From Fictibacillus fluitans (lineage in GTDB: Bacteria; Bacillota; Bacilli; Bacillales; Fictibacillaceae): a stretch of 64,000 nt of DNA. The translations under genes were made by a program, and so were the position numbers. How positions within the stretch are numbered: position 1 is the stretch's first letter; each line of letters starts with the position of its first letter. The stretch lies in assembly GCF_030418125.1 (NCBI RefSeq), contig NZ_JAUHTR010000001.1:434001-498000 (forward strand), written 5' to 3'. The notes under the pieces were generated by a model. It was given only the letters and a program-made list of their open reading frames with translations, searched no databases and was not told where the DNA came from. Of the stretch, positions 41,065 through 51,053 are shown piece by piece.

Positions 41065-41508
41065 TTAATCGGATGTATCCCCATCATCCTCTGCGATCGA
41101 TAAGATAATTGTCATGGTTACGCCAAGCACTGTCAAATAGACACCCAGATCAAACAGCATCGCTGTAGCAAGCTCGGTATCACCAAGGAGCGGCAGGTGA
41201 AAGTGTCCAAATGAATGGCTTAAGAATGGAACGCCCAAAACAAACGAGCCCATGCCTGTCAAAAAAGCAATTAAAAGACCCGCTGCCAGCACAATCCGGT
41301 AATTGACTGGGATTACGCGGTTGATTGGGCCGATCCCATAAGCCAGATATAATAAAACAATAGCTCCTGCACCCATCAATCCACCAATAAATCCCCCGCC
41401 GGGCGCGTTATGTCCGGAAAAGAAAGAATTGACCGAGAATGCAAGGATGATAAACACAATAATATTTGTGGTAGTTTTTAAAATAAGGTCGTTGCTGCTT
41501 CGTTCCAA
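41065..41508 (-). CDS. Orphan MrpB-like Na+/H+ antiporter subunit
   Basis: 147 residues with four membrane helices. The MnhB/MrpB domain is recognisable by FFSGHNAPGGGFIGGLMGAGAIVLL. Mrp antiporters normally need seven subunits from one operon (mrpA-G), but no other mrp gene is nearby. TTG 41508 with AAGGAGGT upstream is the start. It may complement an Mrp complex encoded elsewhere or have a separate role. Confidence 0.8.
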   Translation of the reverse strand: MERSSNDLILKTTTNIIVFIILAFSVNSFFSGHNAPGGGFIGGLMGAGAIVLLYLAYGIGPINRVIPVNYRIVLAAGLLIAFLTGMGSFVLGVPFLSHSFGHFHLPLLGDTELATAMLFDLGVYLTVLGVTMTIILSIAEDDGDTSD

Positions 41509-41783
41509 TCTGTACCTCCTTATAATCCTTGTAAACCGCCAGACATCCTGGTTACAAGAAGTGAAGTAAATTTCGATATCCATTTAAAAGTATACCATGA
41601 CAACCATGGCAATCATAAGAAAACCTTCTGATTTCTTGATCTGCACAGTGTACTGTTTACTACTGGATAGTTTACCCCAAAAAAACCTTAAAAAGAAAAA
41701 CGGAACTGTAAAATCAAGCATCCATCCCCTATATGCAATACCTTAAGTTTATTGGAACCATTCTTCAACAAAAAGAAGCTTAG

Positions 41784-43574
41784 CTAGCTCACCTCTTCAG
41801 TTGGTTTGTCTTTTTGCTGAAGGGTGTACATTTTAAAATAAAGACCTCCAAACTGAATCAATTCCTGATGGGTTCCCCGTTCTACAATTTCGCCTTTGTG
41901 GAGAACCAGAATCTGATCTGCATCCTGGATGGTTGACAGTCTGTGAGCAATCGCAATGGTGGTTCTGCCCGATCTCATTTTATGCAGAGCATGCTGAATC
42001 GCATCTTCCGTTTGGGTATCGATATTGGCAGTCGCTTCATCGAGAATAAGAATTTTCGGCTCAAAAGCCATCGTACGGGCAAACGAAATGAGCTGGCGCT
42101 GACCGGTAGAAAAGGTGGATCCCCTTTCTCCAATCTCCTGATCATAACCGTCTGGCAATTTTTCAATAAACTCTGAGGCCTGGACGAAATCAGAGGCTTC
42201 CTTCACCCGTTCCCTCGTTATATCTGTATTGAACAAAGAGATGTTATGGGCGATATTCCCGGCAAAAAGAAACGAATCCTGCAGCACCAGTCCCATTTTG
42301 CTTCTAAGTTCATCGTTTCTGTAATGAGACAGCGGTACCGAATCAATCGTGATCTCTCCCTGCTGAAGCTCATAAAATCTCATTAATAAATTGGTGATCG
42401 AGCTTTTGCCGCTCCCGGTATGCCCCACAAGTGCGACTGTTTCACCAGGACGGGCATGAAATGAAATGTTTTTTAAGACCGGGTGCTTGCCGTCATACGA
42501 AAACGTGACATTTTTAAATTCAATGGCTCCCTCGGTGATGACAGGATCACTGGAGCCCTTTGTTCCGGGTGCTTGATCATCTTCATCCAAGAGTTCAAAC
42601 ACCCTGCTCCCGGCAATAATTGCCTGCTGGAACATGGACAGCCTCATCATCAGCATGTTGACAGGTTCAAAAAAGCGGTCCATATAATTGACAAACGCAT
42701 AAATGACCCCAATTTCAACAGGGCTCGAAAATGACTTAATGCCAAAAAACGAGAGAACAATCATGATGGCTAGGACATAGACGAGATCTACCGCCGGGCG
42801 AAGCAAGAGGCCATTGTATTTAATATTCTTCATCCACGCTTCATTATGTTCTTTGTTTACATCCGCAAACTCTTTTTTCAGACGTCTCTGCTGGTTAAAA
42901 ACCTGAACAATGCTCATCCCCTGCAGCGACTCATTGAGTTTAGCATTCAGTTCACTGAGCTTTTCACGCATGTGCAAAAAGGACTGGGAGCTGTATTTGC
43001 GGTACAAGACCATAATGAAGCCGATTACCGGAAGAAGCACCAGACAGAATAATCCCAATTTCACGTTCAGGTAAAACATCGCGATAAAGATGCCTGCTAA
43101 ATAGACGATGTTCTGTACAAACGCGGATAGAACACTCACATAAAAGTCCTTGATCGCTTCCGTATCATTTGTAATTTTTGACACGAGGCTGCCAACAGGC
43201 GTACGGTCAAAAAAACGAAGCCCCAGGTCATGCACATTCGAAAACACATCAATTCTCATGCTTTGAATAATGTTCATGGCAGCCGTTTGAAACAAAACGA
43301 GCTGAACGTAATTCAGGAGGCAGGACAACACAATGATACCGATGTATCCTCCTGCCATAAGGACCATTACAGACGGTTCAAAGCTTCGCGGTGTCAGGTG
43401 ATCATCGATGAATATCTTAATAATAATTGGACCGAGAAGATCGGTTCCGGTCGCAATGATCAACAACGCAAATGCAGCGATAAGACGTTTTTGATCGCGT
43501 TTCAGATAGGAAAGAAGCCGGCTGAACACAGTCCGCTGCTTGATTACTTTCGTATTTGCCTGGTCCATGCTCAT
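41784..43574 (-). CDS. ABC exporter half-transporter, BmrD/YheH-like
   Basis: 596 residues. Six membrane helices precede an ABC domain with Walker A GHTGSGKS, the signature FSTGQRQL, Walker B ILILDEAT and the switch His in IAHRLS. The signature is degenerate (FSTGQ for LSGGQ), as is usual for one partner of heterodimeric exporters. It pairs with the next gene; ATG 43574 overlaps the partner's TGA, and ATG 43568 has AAAGGAGG at good spacing. YheH is longer (673 aa), so assignment to BmrD is by context. Confidence 0.85.
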   Translation of the reverse strand: MSMDQANTKVIKQRTVFSRLLSYLKRDQKRLIAAFALLIIATGTDLLGPIIIKIFIDDHLTPRSFEPSVMVLMAGGYIGIIVLSCLLNYVQLVLFQTAAMNIIQSMRIDVFSNVHDLGLRFFDRTPVGSLVSKITNDTEAIKDFYVSVLSAFVQNIVYLAGIFIAMFYLNVKLGLFCLVLLPVIGFIMVLYRKYSSQSFLHMREKLSELNAKLNESLQGMSIVQVFNQQRRLKKEFADVNKEHNEAWMKNIKYNGLLLRPAVDLVYVLAIMIVLSFFGIKSFSSPVEIGVIYAFVNYMDRFFEPVNMLMMRLSMFQQAIIAGSRVFELLDEDDQAPGTKGSSDPVITEGAIEFKNVTFSYDGKHPVLKNISFHARPGETVALVGHTGSGKSSITNLLMRFYELQQGEITIDSVPLSHYRNDELRSKMGLVLQDSFLFAGNIAHNISLFNTDITRERVKEASDFVQASEFIEKLPDGYDQEIGERGSTFSTGQRQLISFARTMAFEPKILILDEATANIDTQTEDAIQHALHKMRSGRTTIAIAHRLSTIQDADQILVLHKGEIVERGTHQELIQFGGLYFKMYTLQQKDKPTEEVS

Positions 43575-45328
43575 CCTCCTTTTGCGATTAATGATTCCAG
43601 CGCCTGGCGCTCGTACGTATCCCTGTACCAGCCGGGCACAGCAATCAACTCTTCATGTGTTCCTTTTTGGACCATCCTGCCCTCATCCAGCACCAGGATA
43701 AGATCGGCATGGCCCACACTCGACAGCCTGTGAGCGGTAATGATCGTCGTTTTATCTTTTCGTTTCCGTTTCAGGTTTTTCAGGATGTCTTCTTCTGTCC
43801 TGGCATCCACTGCCGACAGAGAATCATCGAGAATGAGCAGCTCCGGTTCTGTAAGCAGAGCCCGCGCGATGGAAATCCGCTGCTTTTGCCCGCCGGAGAG
43901 GGTTACCCCGCGCTCGCCCACAACGGTTTCAAATCCGTTTTTAAACTGAACGATATCCTCATAAACGGCGGCATCCTTTGCTGCCTGTTTAATGTCTTGA
44001 AAAGAAGCGCGATATTTTCCAAAGGCAATATTCTCCGCAACGGTTGCAGAAAAGAGAAAATGATCCTGCGGCACATAGCCAATCGCTTCCCTCACCGCAT
44101 GAAGGCGATAATCGTTTATATCATGTCCTGCCAGAAAGATCTGATTGTCTTCCACTTCAAACTCCCTTAGTAAAAGCCGGCAAAGTGTCGTTTTTCCGCT
44201 GCCTGTTTTACCGACAATCCCCATGGTTTTCCCTTCATTCAGTTCAAAATGGATATCCTGTAAAGCTTTTTGGCCATTTTCCTCAAACGAAAAGGATGTA
44301 AGATTTACAACGACCGACCCGGCGGGCGTTTTCTGTATTCCATCCTCTTTTTCAGAAATCACATCATTGACCTTCAACAGTGCCGTCACACGGTCATAGG
44401 AAGCTCTTCCTCTTTCTACGATATTAAACAGCCAGCCGAATGCCAGCATTGGCCAGATCAGCAGACCGAGGTAGCTTGTAAAGGACACAAGCTGCCCGAT
44501 TGTGAGCTCACCGTTTAAAACAAGGAACGAACCGTAAGAAACGGCGAGAAAAAATGAAGCACCAACCACGAGTGAGATCGTCGGATCAAACAATGCATCC
44601 ACCTTCGCCACCGCAATGTTTTTTTGGACCACGTCCTTCGATAATGCCTTGAAGGCATCCACATCCTCCTCTTCCTGGCCAAATGCTTTAATGACACGTG
44701 CTCCAGAAATGCTTTCCTGCACTTTATCGTTCATCTCTGAGAAAGCTTCCTGCGCTTTATGGAAACGCTCGTGCAGCATGGTACCGTACCGGCTGGTTGA
44801 CCAGGCCATGAACGGAAGCGGCAGAAGACTGATAAGCGTCAGCTTCCAGCTGATTGTTGATGCCATCGTAATCAGGGTAAAACCTCCCATCATGGAAGAA
44901 TCAACGAGCGTCAGAACCCCGTCCCCTGCGGTTTGCTGAATCGCCTGCAAATCATTGGTGGAGTGGGCCATCAAATCTCCTACTCTTCTTTTTTGATAAA
45001 AGCGGGGAGACATATTTGTAAAATGGGTATAGAGCCGGTTCCTAAGCAGCAAAGCCAGCTGAATGGAAGCTCCGTAAATCAGAACTCTCCAGAAAAAACG
45101 CAATATGTATACCGTGACCGCGACCGCCGCCAGAATCAGCATGTAACTGCCAAGCTGCCTTTCGGTCAATGAATTATTTTTAATATGGTCCACCGTATAG
45201 CCGATGATTTTCGGCGGAACAAGAAGGCAAAGCGACACAAGAGAAAGCAACGCAATTCCGGTCAGGTACCTTCTTTTTTCCTGCTTAAAATACCACATCA
45301 AGTCCCAAAACACATTCAAATCCTGCAT
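43571..45328 (-). CDS. ABC exporter half-transporter, BmrC/YheI-like
   Basis: 585 residues, the same length as YheI (BmrC) and with a close match (NDLQAIQQTAGDGVLTLVDS; WYRDTYERQ end). Six membrane helices, Walker A GKTGSGKT, the canonical LSGGQ signature, and Walker B LLILDDS with Asp in place of Glu. The heterodimer exports drugs in B. subtilis. ATG 45328 has the ribosome site touching it, so TTG 45319 may be used. A strong hairpin-T-run lies 70 nt upstream. Confidence 0.85.
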   Translation of the reverse strand: MQDLNVFWDLMWYFKQEKRRYLTGIALLSLVSLCLLVPPKIIGYTVDHIKNNSLTERQLGSYMLILAAVAVTVYILRFFWRVLIYGASIQLALLLRNRLYTHFTNMSPRFYQKRRVGDLMAHSTNDLQAIQQTAGDGVLTLVDSSMMGGFTLITMASTISWKLTLISLLPLPFMAWSTSRYGTMLHERFHKAQEAFSEMNDKVQESISGARVIKAFGQEEEDVDAFKALSKDVVQKNIAVAKVDALFDPTISLVVGASFFLAVSYGSFLVLNGELTIGQLVSFTSYLGLLIWPMLAFGWLFNIVERGRASYDRVTALLKVNDVISEKEDGIQKTPAGSVVVNLTSFSFEENGQKALQDIHFELNEGKTMGIVGKTGSGKTTLCRLLLREFEVEDNQIFLAGHDINDYRLHAVREAIGYVPQDHFLFSATVAENIAFGKYRASFQDIKQAAKDAAVYEDIVQFKNGFETVVGERGVTLSGGQKQRISIARALLTEPELLILDDSLSAVDARTEEDILKNLKRKRKDKTTIITAHRLSSVGHADLILVLDEGRMVQKGTHEELIAVPGWYRDTYERQALESLIAKGG

Positions 45329-45397
45329 CCCCTTCCCGCAAAAAACATCCTCTTTATTTTACCAAATAATGAAAATTTTAAAAATCCTTTCTTGCAT

Positions 45398-45436
45398 AAA
45401 AAAACCGCCCTACAGTCCAAATGGACCATAAGGCGG
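45398..45436 (-). terminator. Strong terminator/attenuator upstream of the ABC exporter
   Basis: On the minus strand CCGCC..GGTCC/GGACT..GGGCGG is followed by seven T, about 70 nt before bmrC. yneF already has its own terminator at 45534-45556, and a TTGATC-17-TTAAAT promoter-like pair lies between. It therefore looks like an attenuator in the exporter leader. No good leader peptide start was found. Confidence 0.6.
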
Positions 45437-45533
45437 CTGATTACAAGATCTAAGAAGAACAAATCCGGTATCAAGGATAAAGATGAATTTAACCAGTGAC
45501 GTAAGAAATGATCAACTCTTTATCGTTGTTGAA

Positions 45534-45556
45534 GAAAAAATCAGCTTGAAACTGAT
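45534..45556 (-). terminator. Terminator of yneF
   Basis: On the minus strand TCAGTTT/AAGCTGA is followed by T6, just after the yneF stop. Confidence 0.75.
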
Positions 45557-45559
45557 TTA

Positions 45560-45772
45560 TTACTTCATTTGTTTGTTCATTGCCTGCATCATTTGGTTAA
45601 TTTTCTTCTGGGATGGTTTCTGGCCCATTTGCATCATCATGACCCGAAGCATGTTTTCATTAATTGGCGGATTTTTTTGAAGATAACTCATCATGTATTT
45701 GCGGGCAATGAAAAAGCCGATAGCGACGCCTGCAAGAAGCGCTAGAATACCCACAAGGATATAATAAAACAT
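45560..45772 (-). CDS. yneF: YneF, UPF0154 membrane protein
   Basis: 70 residues. One N-terminal membrane helix (about 2-24) ends at [11 protein letters not shown]. The conserved cytoplasmic tail [21 protein letters not shown] follows and defines UPF0154. Function unknown. It is next to sirA (yneE) as in B. subtilis. Confidence 0.93.
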   Translation of the reverse strand: MFYYILVGILALLAGVAIGFFIARKYMMSYLQKNPPINENMLRVMMMQMGQKPSQKKINQMMQAMNKQMK

Positions 45773-45852
45773 AGTAAAACTTCCTCCTTCATGTTGTCTA
45801 GCACTAGTTTACTATAAAGTGATAAACATATACAAGATGGATGCCAAAATAT

Positions 45853-46293
45853 TTATGAGCCGTATCCTGTTCTGGCTTTCAACGGATTCAGCCAGCCATA
45901 TCGATAATATTTAAAATCCATGGCAAAAAAGCAGCGTTCATATTTGCGCATCGTTTCAAAAATGATAGTTTCCGCTTCAAAACCACCTACGCTTTGAAGG
46001 ATGAGGTAGCGTTCCGAAAAACTGAGCCGGGCAGAACTGCGGTCGCTTTCCAGCAAAAAGGAATGAACTTCGGTGTGAAAACCCTTTTTGGAAAGCAGCA
46101 TCTGCTTTAAAAAGGCTTGTATGGGATCGATATGGAGCGGAGACGTGATGTATTCGATTTGCTTTTGCAAGACATCCTTCTGTGCGGTAAAGGTTTTGTA
46201 TTCCTCTAAAAAGAGCTGAAAAAGCTTGGTCTCTTTTCCAAAGTATTGCTCAGCTACCTCATCTTTCAGCTTATAAATGAAATACTCTCTCAA
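45853..46293 (-). CDS. sirA: Sporulation inhibitor of replication SirA
   Basis: 146 residues matching SirA (YneE). In B. subtilis it is made under Spo0A control early in sporulation and binds DnaA domain I to block new rounds of replication. Conserved features are the N-terminal REYFIYKLKDEVAEQYFGKE and a C-terminal FAMDFKYYRYGWLNP segment. It lies beside yneF and tkt. Confidence 0.88.
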   Translation of the reverse strand: MREYFIYKLKDEVAEQYFGKETKLFQLFLEEYKTFTAQKDVLQKQIEYITSPLHIDPIQAFLKQMLLSKKGFHTEVHSFLLESDRSSARLSFSERYLILQSVGGFEAETIIFETMRKYERCFFAMDFKYYRYGWLNPLKARTGYGS

Positions 46294-46397
46294 GCCCCCG
46301 CCACCTACTCTCGCTTTGCTTTTCCCACAGTATAAAGCATGTCCTTTAAAATAGTTGTCTGATGCTGAAGATTGAAATCACTACTTTTGTCGAATAC

Positions 46398-46430
46398 AAA
46401 AAGACCCGGAGGAAATTCCTCCGGGTCTTT
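46398..46430 (-). terminator. Terminator of tkt
   Basis: On the minus strand AGACCCGGAGGAA/TTCCTCCGGGTCT is followed by T5, just after the tkt stop. Confidence 0.9.
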
Positions 46431-46437
46431 GCATTTA

Positions 46438-48441
46438 TTATTTCAACAATGCTTTAACTTTGTTTGAAACATTTTCAACCGTAAAGCCGTACTCTTCGAT
46501 GATTTTGTTTCCTGGTGCAGAAGCACCGAACTTATCAATCGCTAATACGTCTCCATCAAGACCCACATATTTATGAAGGCCCTGAGAAGCAGCCATTTCA
46601 ATGCCAAGGCGGGCACGTACGGAAGATGGGAATACACTTTCTTTATATTCTGCGGATTGTTTTTCAAAACGGTCCCAGGCAGGCATGGAAACAACAGAAA
46701 CGCTGATTCCTTCTTCTTTAAGGGATTTTTGAGCTTCAACCGCAAGGCTTACCTCAGATCCTGAGGCAAGGAGGATCGCCTGTGGAGTTCCTTCTGCTTC
46801 GGAAATCACATAAGCACCTTTTTTAACGTTCTCATAGGCGTTCTCTTTTGTTCCAGGCAGGATTGGAAGAGCTTGTCTTGTAAGCACAAGAGCCGTTGGT
46901 GTATCTGTGCTTTCAAGTGCCAGTTTCCATGCTGCCACTGATTCATACGCATCCGCAGGGCGGATAACGGACAAGCCAGGCATTGCACGAAGAGACGCAA
47001 GCTGTTCAACCGGCTCATGGGTAGGTCCGTCTTCACCGACAGCCACACTGTCATGTGTGAATACAAACGTTACAGGAAGACCCATGATGGACGCAAGGCG
47101 AATGGCCGGACGCAAGTAATCGGAGAATACGAAGAATGTTGCTCCAAAGACTTTTAATCCGCCGTGTAGTGCCATACCGTTTACCGCTGCACCCATTGCG
47201 AATTCACGAACACCAAACCAGATGTTGCGTCCGCTGTAATCTTCGCGGCTGAAGTTGGTTTCTCCTTTTAGCATTGTGTTATTGGATCCTGCAAGGTCAG
47301 CAGAACCGCCAAACAGCCAAGGAATGTTTTGTGCAAAAGCATTTAATGCATTTCCTGATGAAGCCCGTGTAGCGATCGCTTTATCAAATTCAGGAAGGTT
47401 AGCATCAAAGTTTTCAGGAAGTTTATTGTCCATTGCCAGCTTTAGTTGAGCAGCTGCTTCGCTGTGCTCTTTTTCGTAGCGGGCGAACAAGTCATTCCAT
47501 TCTGCTTCTTTCTTTTGGTTTTCTTCTTTCACTGTAGCAAAGTGGTCTCTTACTTCATCAGGAACATAGAAATCTTCTTCAAATACCCAGTCATAAGCTT
47601 CTTTAGTCAGTTTAACTTCATCAGTTCCAAGCGGCGCTCCGTGGGAAGCTGATTTACCTGATTTGTTCGGAGAACCGAAGCCAATCACTGTTTTAACTTC
47701 AATAAGTGTTGGGTGGTTCGTATCTTTTTTCGCTTCAGCGATCGCATTTTCGATCTCTTTCAGATCAGTGCCGTCTTCCACACGAATCACTTGCCAGCCA
47801 TAGGCTTTAAAACGATCCTCTACACTTTCAGAGAAGGAAAGATCCAAATCACCATCAAGTGAAATGTCGTTTGAATCATACATTACAACAAGTTTTCCCA
47901 GTCCAAGATGACCGGCGAGGGAAGCAGCCTCAGCTGAAACACCTTCCATTAGGTCTCCGTCACCACAAATGGAATACGTATAGTGGTCAACCAGGTCAAA
48001 ACCGTCCTTGTTGTAGGTTGCAGCCAAGTGGCGTTCAGCCATTGCCATACCAACAGCCATCGCAATACCTTGTCCAAGAGGACCAGTTGTCGCATCTACA
48101 CCCGCAGTATGACGGTATTCCGGATGTCCAGGCGTCTTGCTTCCCCATTGACGGAACTCTTTAAGGTCGTCCATGGAAAGATCATAGCCGGATAAGTGAA
48201 GAAGGCTGTATAAAAGCATGGAACCGTGTCCGGCAGACAGTACAAAACGGTCACGGTTGAACCATTGCGGGTTCTCTGGATTGTGGTTCATGAACTTTGT
48301 CCAAAGACTGTACGCCATAGGCGCTGCCCCCATAGGCATCCCCGGGTGACCGGAATTGGCTTTTTCGATGCTATCTATAGCCAAAGTACGAATAGTGTTA
48401 ATAGATAATTGATCAATTGAAGCAGTAGACATTAATTTCAT
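46438..48441 (-). CDS. tkt: Transketolase
   Basis: About 667 residues of a thiamine-diphosphate enzyme of the non-oxidative pentose phosphate path. [10 protein letters not shown], the ThDP-binding GDGDLMEG and the C-terminal-domain catalytic Glu region ([10 protein letters not shown]) are clear. The frame runs on to 48534, but normal family starts are ATG 48441 (MKLMSTAS) or ATG 48432, downstream of GAAGGGATG. It supplies ribose and erythrose phosphates with zwf products. Confidence 0.93.
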   Translation of the reverse strand: MKLMSTASIDQLSINTIRTLAIDSIEKANSGHPGMPMGAAPMAYSLWTKFMNHNPENPQWFNRDRFVLSAGHGSMLLYSLLHLSGYDLSMDDLKEFRQWGSKTPGHPEYRHTAGVDATTGPLGQGIAMAVGMAMAERHLAATYNKDGFDLVDHYTYSICGDGDLMEGVSAEAASLAGHLGLGKLVVMYDSNDISLDGDLDLSFSESVEDRFKAYGWQVIRVEDGTDLKEIENAIAEAKKDTNHPTLIEVKTVIGFGSPNKSGKSASHGAPLGTDEVKLTKEAYDWVFEEDFYVPDEVRDHFATVKEENQKKEAEWNDLFARYEKEHSEAAAQLKLAMDNKLPENFDANLPEFDKAIATRASSGNALNAFAQNIPWLFGGSADLAGSNNTMLKGETNFSREDYSGRNIWFGVREFAMGAAVNGMALHGGLKVFGATFFVFSDYLRPAIRLASIMGLPVTFVFTHDSVAVGEDGPTHEPVEQLASLRAMPGLSVIRPADAYESVAAWKLALESTDTPTALVLTRQALPILPGTKENAYENVKKGAYVISEAEGTPQAILLASGSEVSLAVEAQKSLKEEGISVSVVSMPAWDRFEKQSAEYKESVFPSSVRARLGIEMAASQGLHKYVGLDGDVLAIDKFGASAPGNKIIEEYGFTVENVSNKVKALLK

Positions 48442-48577
48442 CATCCCTTCATCTACATATGAATCACGTATGCACATATGTAAAAGATTTGTCGATTCAA
48501 TCATAAACATTTTGGCCCGTTTATACAAGCACAATGCCCTCCATTAGTTTCCCTTAAACTATTCCCATCATGCAAAC

Positions 48578-48614
48578 AAAAAAGCCTGTATTATAACTTT
48601 TGTTATAATACAGA
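48578..48614 (-). terminator. Terminator of the HesB-like gene
   Basis: On the minus strand CTGTATTATAAC/GTTATAATACAG with a 4-5 nt loop is followed by GCT6. Stem is A/T-rich but perfect. Confidence 0.78.
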
Positions 48615-48624
48615 CAGTAGTCTC

Positions 48625-48909
48625 TTATGCAAGTGCAGGAAGGTCACAGAAAAAGACGTCCTCTGTTTCATTATAGTCCAGCTTCATTTCCTTGATAATC
48701 CACTCATCGTCCGGTTTAACGAAAAATGTCAGTCCGCTCACTTCATGGATTTGGTCACCATCACCTGGCATTGCCGGAATTACACCTAATGAATATCCGC
48801 CATTGCTTGTGCTTCCTGCATACCGTGCGAAAAGGCGAATGGCTTCCCCCTCGTTCAAATTAATTTCACTATACAGTTTTACAACAGAATCGGTTATTGA
48901 AAAGGCCAC
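48625..48909 (-). CDS. HesB-like fold protein, YneR paralogue
   Basis: 94 residues resembling yneR at 27199: FARYAGSTSNGGYSLGV lines up with FYVRLGGCSTVQSGFSLGV, and both end in acidic strands. It lacks Cys in that loop; its only Cys is near the end (FFCDLP). An Fe-S role is unlikely by sequence. GTG 48909 has AAGGGGAG upstream; the frame is open to 48972 without a ribosome site. Confidence 0.75.
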   Translation of the reverse strand: MAFSITDSVVKLYSEINLNEGEAIRLFARYAGSTSNGGYSLGVIPAMPGDGDQIHEVSGLTFFVKPDDEWIIKEMKLDYNETEDVFFCDLPALA

Positions 48910-48973
48910 TATGTTCTCCCCTTCCGAAGTTGTTATAGTACAGTATATAGGAAATTCAGAATTTTGCAACAAG

Positions 48974-49002
48974 AAAAAAGCCTGATTTCAGTGAAATCAG
49001 GC
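48974..49002 (-). terminator. Terminator of ynzC
   Basis: On the minus strand GCCTGATTTCA/TGAAATCAGGC is followed by T6; it lies 6 nt after the ynzC stop. Confidence 0.88.
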
Positions 49003-49007
49003 ATCTG

Positions 49008-49247
49008 TTAATGCTTAATATTTTTTTGGCTTTTTTTGCTTTCTTTCAGCTTCTCAGGTGTTACATCATTGCCTTCAGGATCAATGATGGTCAATGAATG
49101 CAGTCTGTTTTGAAAAGAAGTTCTGACATTCTTCAAATACTCTTCCCGCAGCTTCTTTTGCTCTGCGGCTTCCTCTGTGGATAAGCCCTCTTGTTTCGAC
49201 TTCTTGGCAAGAACGTTGATCCGTTCCAATTTGTCTGGTGTAAGCAT
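49008..49247 (-). CDS. ynzC: YnzC, DUF896 (UPF0291) protein
   Basis: 79 residues. A helical hairpin (INVLAKKSKQEGLSTEEAAEQKKLREEYL) and the end TIIDPEGNDVTPEKLK are diagnostic. In B. subtilis it lies in the SOS operon with yneA and yneB. The ATG at 49247 has GAGG 7 nt upstream. Function unknown. Confidence 0.9.
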   Translation of the reverse strand: MLTPDKLERINVLAKKSKQEGLSTEEAAEQKKLREEYLKNVRTSFQNRLHSLTIIDPEGNDVTPEKLKESKKSQKNIKH

Positions 49248-49293
49248 AAACACACCTCTCCTTTATATTCGATAGGCTTATCATAAACGAATA

Positions 49294-49956
<663 letters not shown>

Positions 49957-50235
49957 TCACCTGTCTTTTTCTGCTTTGATAGGAATGATGAGCTTCTGGC
50001 CCGGTGTAATGGCACCTGCCTGAATTCCGTTATTCTTCTCCACCCAGTCAACAAATTCCCAGTTGTTTTTGTGGTCCTTTGTATATTGCTCTGCAATTTC
50101 CCAGAGTGAATCTCCTTTATTGACTGTAATCTCCATATATTCCTTTGAGCCTTCAACATGTGTCTGATGGGCGAACATCAAAAACCCTGCTGCCACAATT
50201 GATACTAGCATAACTACCGGTGAAAATCCCTTCAT
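49957..50235 (-). CDS. yneA: Cell division suppressor YneA (LysM)
   Basis: 92 residues. One N-terminal membrane helix (about 5-24) is followed by an extracytoplasmic LysM domain (VNKGDSLWEIAEQY...ITPGQKLIIP). In B. subtilis it delays septation during SOS. ATG 50235 has GGGGTGA 8 nt upstream. It is divergent from lexA with three SOS boxes between. Confidence 0.9.
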   Translation of the reverse strand: MKGFSPVVMLVSIVAAGFLMFAHQTHVEGSKEYMEITVNKGDSLWEIAEQYTKDHKNNWEFVDWVEKNNGIQAGAITPGQKLIIPIKAEKDR

Positions 50236-50250
50236 TTCCAATCACCCCTA

Positions 50251-50264
50251 CGAATGTTTGTTCC
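50251..50264. promoter_or_regulatory. SOS (LexA) box 1
   Basis: CGAATGTTTGTTCC fits the Bacillus LexA pattern CGAAC-N4-GTTCG with two changes. It is nearest yneA. Confidence 0.7.
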
Positions 50265-50284
50265 TATTTGTTCTCATTATAAGG

Positions 50285-50298
50285 GGAACAATTGTTCT
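50285..50298. promoter_or_regulatory. SOS (LexA) box 2
   Basis: GGAACAATTGTTCT carries perfect GAAC/GTTC half sites around AATT, a strong LexA site. Confidence 0.8.
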
Positions 50299-50314
50299 TT
50301 TCAAGTGTTTTTTT

Positions 50315-50328
50315 CGAACTTATGTTTG
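50315..50328. promoter_or_regulatory. SOS (LexA) box 3
   Basis: CGAACTTATGTTTG has one full CGAAC half site and a GTTTG half. It is nearest lexA and should give autorepression. Confidence 0.75.
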
Positions 50329-50389
50329 TATATCGAGCTTTTAAATGCTATACTTTTTTCAAGAGTATTCAGTGAATGAGGTGCAAATA

Positions 50390-51010
50390 ATGACAAAGTT
50401 ATCCAGAAGACAAGTTGATATACTGGAATTTATTAAAGAGGAAGTAAACGCAAAGGGGTACCCTCCTTCCGTCCGGGAGATTGGGGAAGCGGTCGGGCTG
50501 GCGTCCAGCTCTACCGTTCACGGCCATCTTTCGCGTTTGGAGAAAAAAGGGCTGATACGCCGGGATCCCACCAAGCCAAGGGCTATTGAAGTGTTGGGGC
50601 TCGAGTCCGACCAGCTCATCACAAAATCACGATCCGTTAATGTGCCGATCATCGGTAAGGTCACCGCCGGATCACCGATTACAGCCATTGAAAACGTGGA
50701 TGATTACTTCTCCCTTCCAGAGCATGTTGTAGGTGACGATAATGTTTTTATGTTAACTGTAGAAGGAGACAGTATGATTGAAGCAGGCATTTACGACCGG
50801 GACCTGGTTGTCGTAAAGCAGCAGCCCACAGCGGAAAACGGCGATATCATCGTAGCGATGACAGAGGAGAATGAAGCAACCGTCAAACGGTTTTTTAAGG
50901 AGAAAGATCATATTCGCCTGCAGCCTGAAAATTCCTCTTTATCACCCATCCTTCTTCCCAATGTGTCCATCCTGGGAAAAGTAATCGGTGTTTACCGCAC
51001 CCTTCAATAA
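50390..51010 (+). CDS. lexA: SOS repressor LexA
   Basis: 206 residues. A winged HTH ([21 protein letters not shown]), the self-cleavage bond A93-G94, and the Ser128/Lys166 dyad (GDSM, EATVKRF) are intact. RecA-stimulated self-cleavage derepresses SOS genes. ATG 50390 follows GAGGTG; the open frame to 50345 has no ribosome site. The terminator is shared with cysI. Confidence 0.96.
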   Translation: MTKLSRRQVDILEFIKEEVNAKGYPPSVREIGEAVGLASSSTVHGHLSRLEKKGLIRRDPTKPRAIEVLGLESDQLITKSRSVNVPIIGKVTAGSPITAIENVDDYFSLPEHVVGDDNVFMLTVEGDSMIEAGIYDRDLVVVKQQPTAENGDIIVAMTEENEATVKRFFKEKDHIRLQPENSSLSPILLPNVSILGKVIGVYRTLQ

Positions 51011-51011
51011 T

Positions 51012-51052
51012 AAACAAGAGGCCCGGCATTACGCCGGAGCCTCTTGTTTTTT
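51012..51052. terminator. Bidirectional terminator, lexA / cysI
   Basis: The stem AACAAGAGGC..CCGGC/GCCGG..GCCTCTTGTT is followed by T6. Confidence 0.9.
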
Positions 51053-51053
51053 A

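Noticed and set aside
45329-45490. bmrB-like leader peptide overlapping the exporter attenuator
   Set aside because: An open frame exists but it has no ATG/GTG with a ribosome site, only an unsupported TTG, so it was not listed as a gene.
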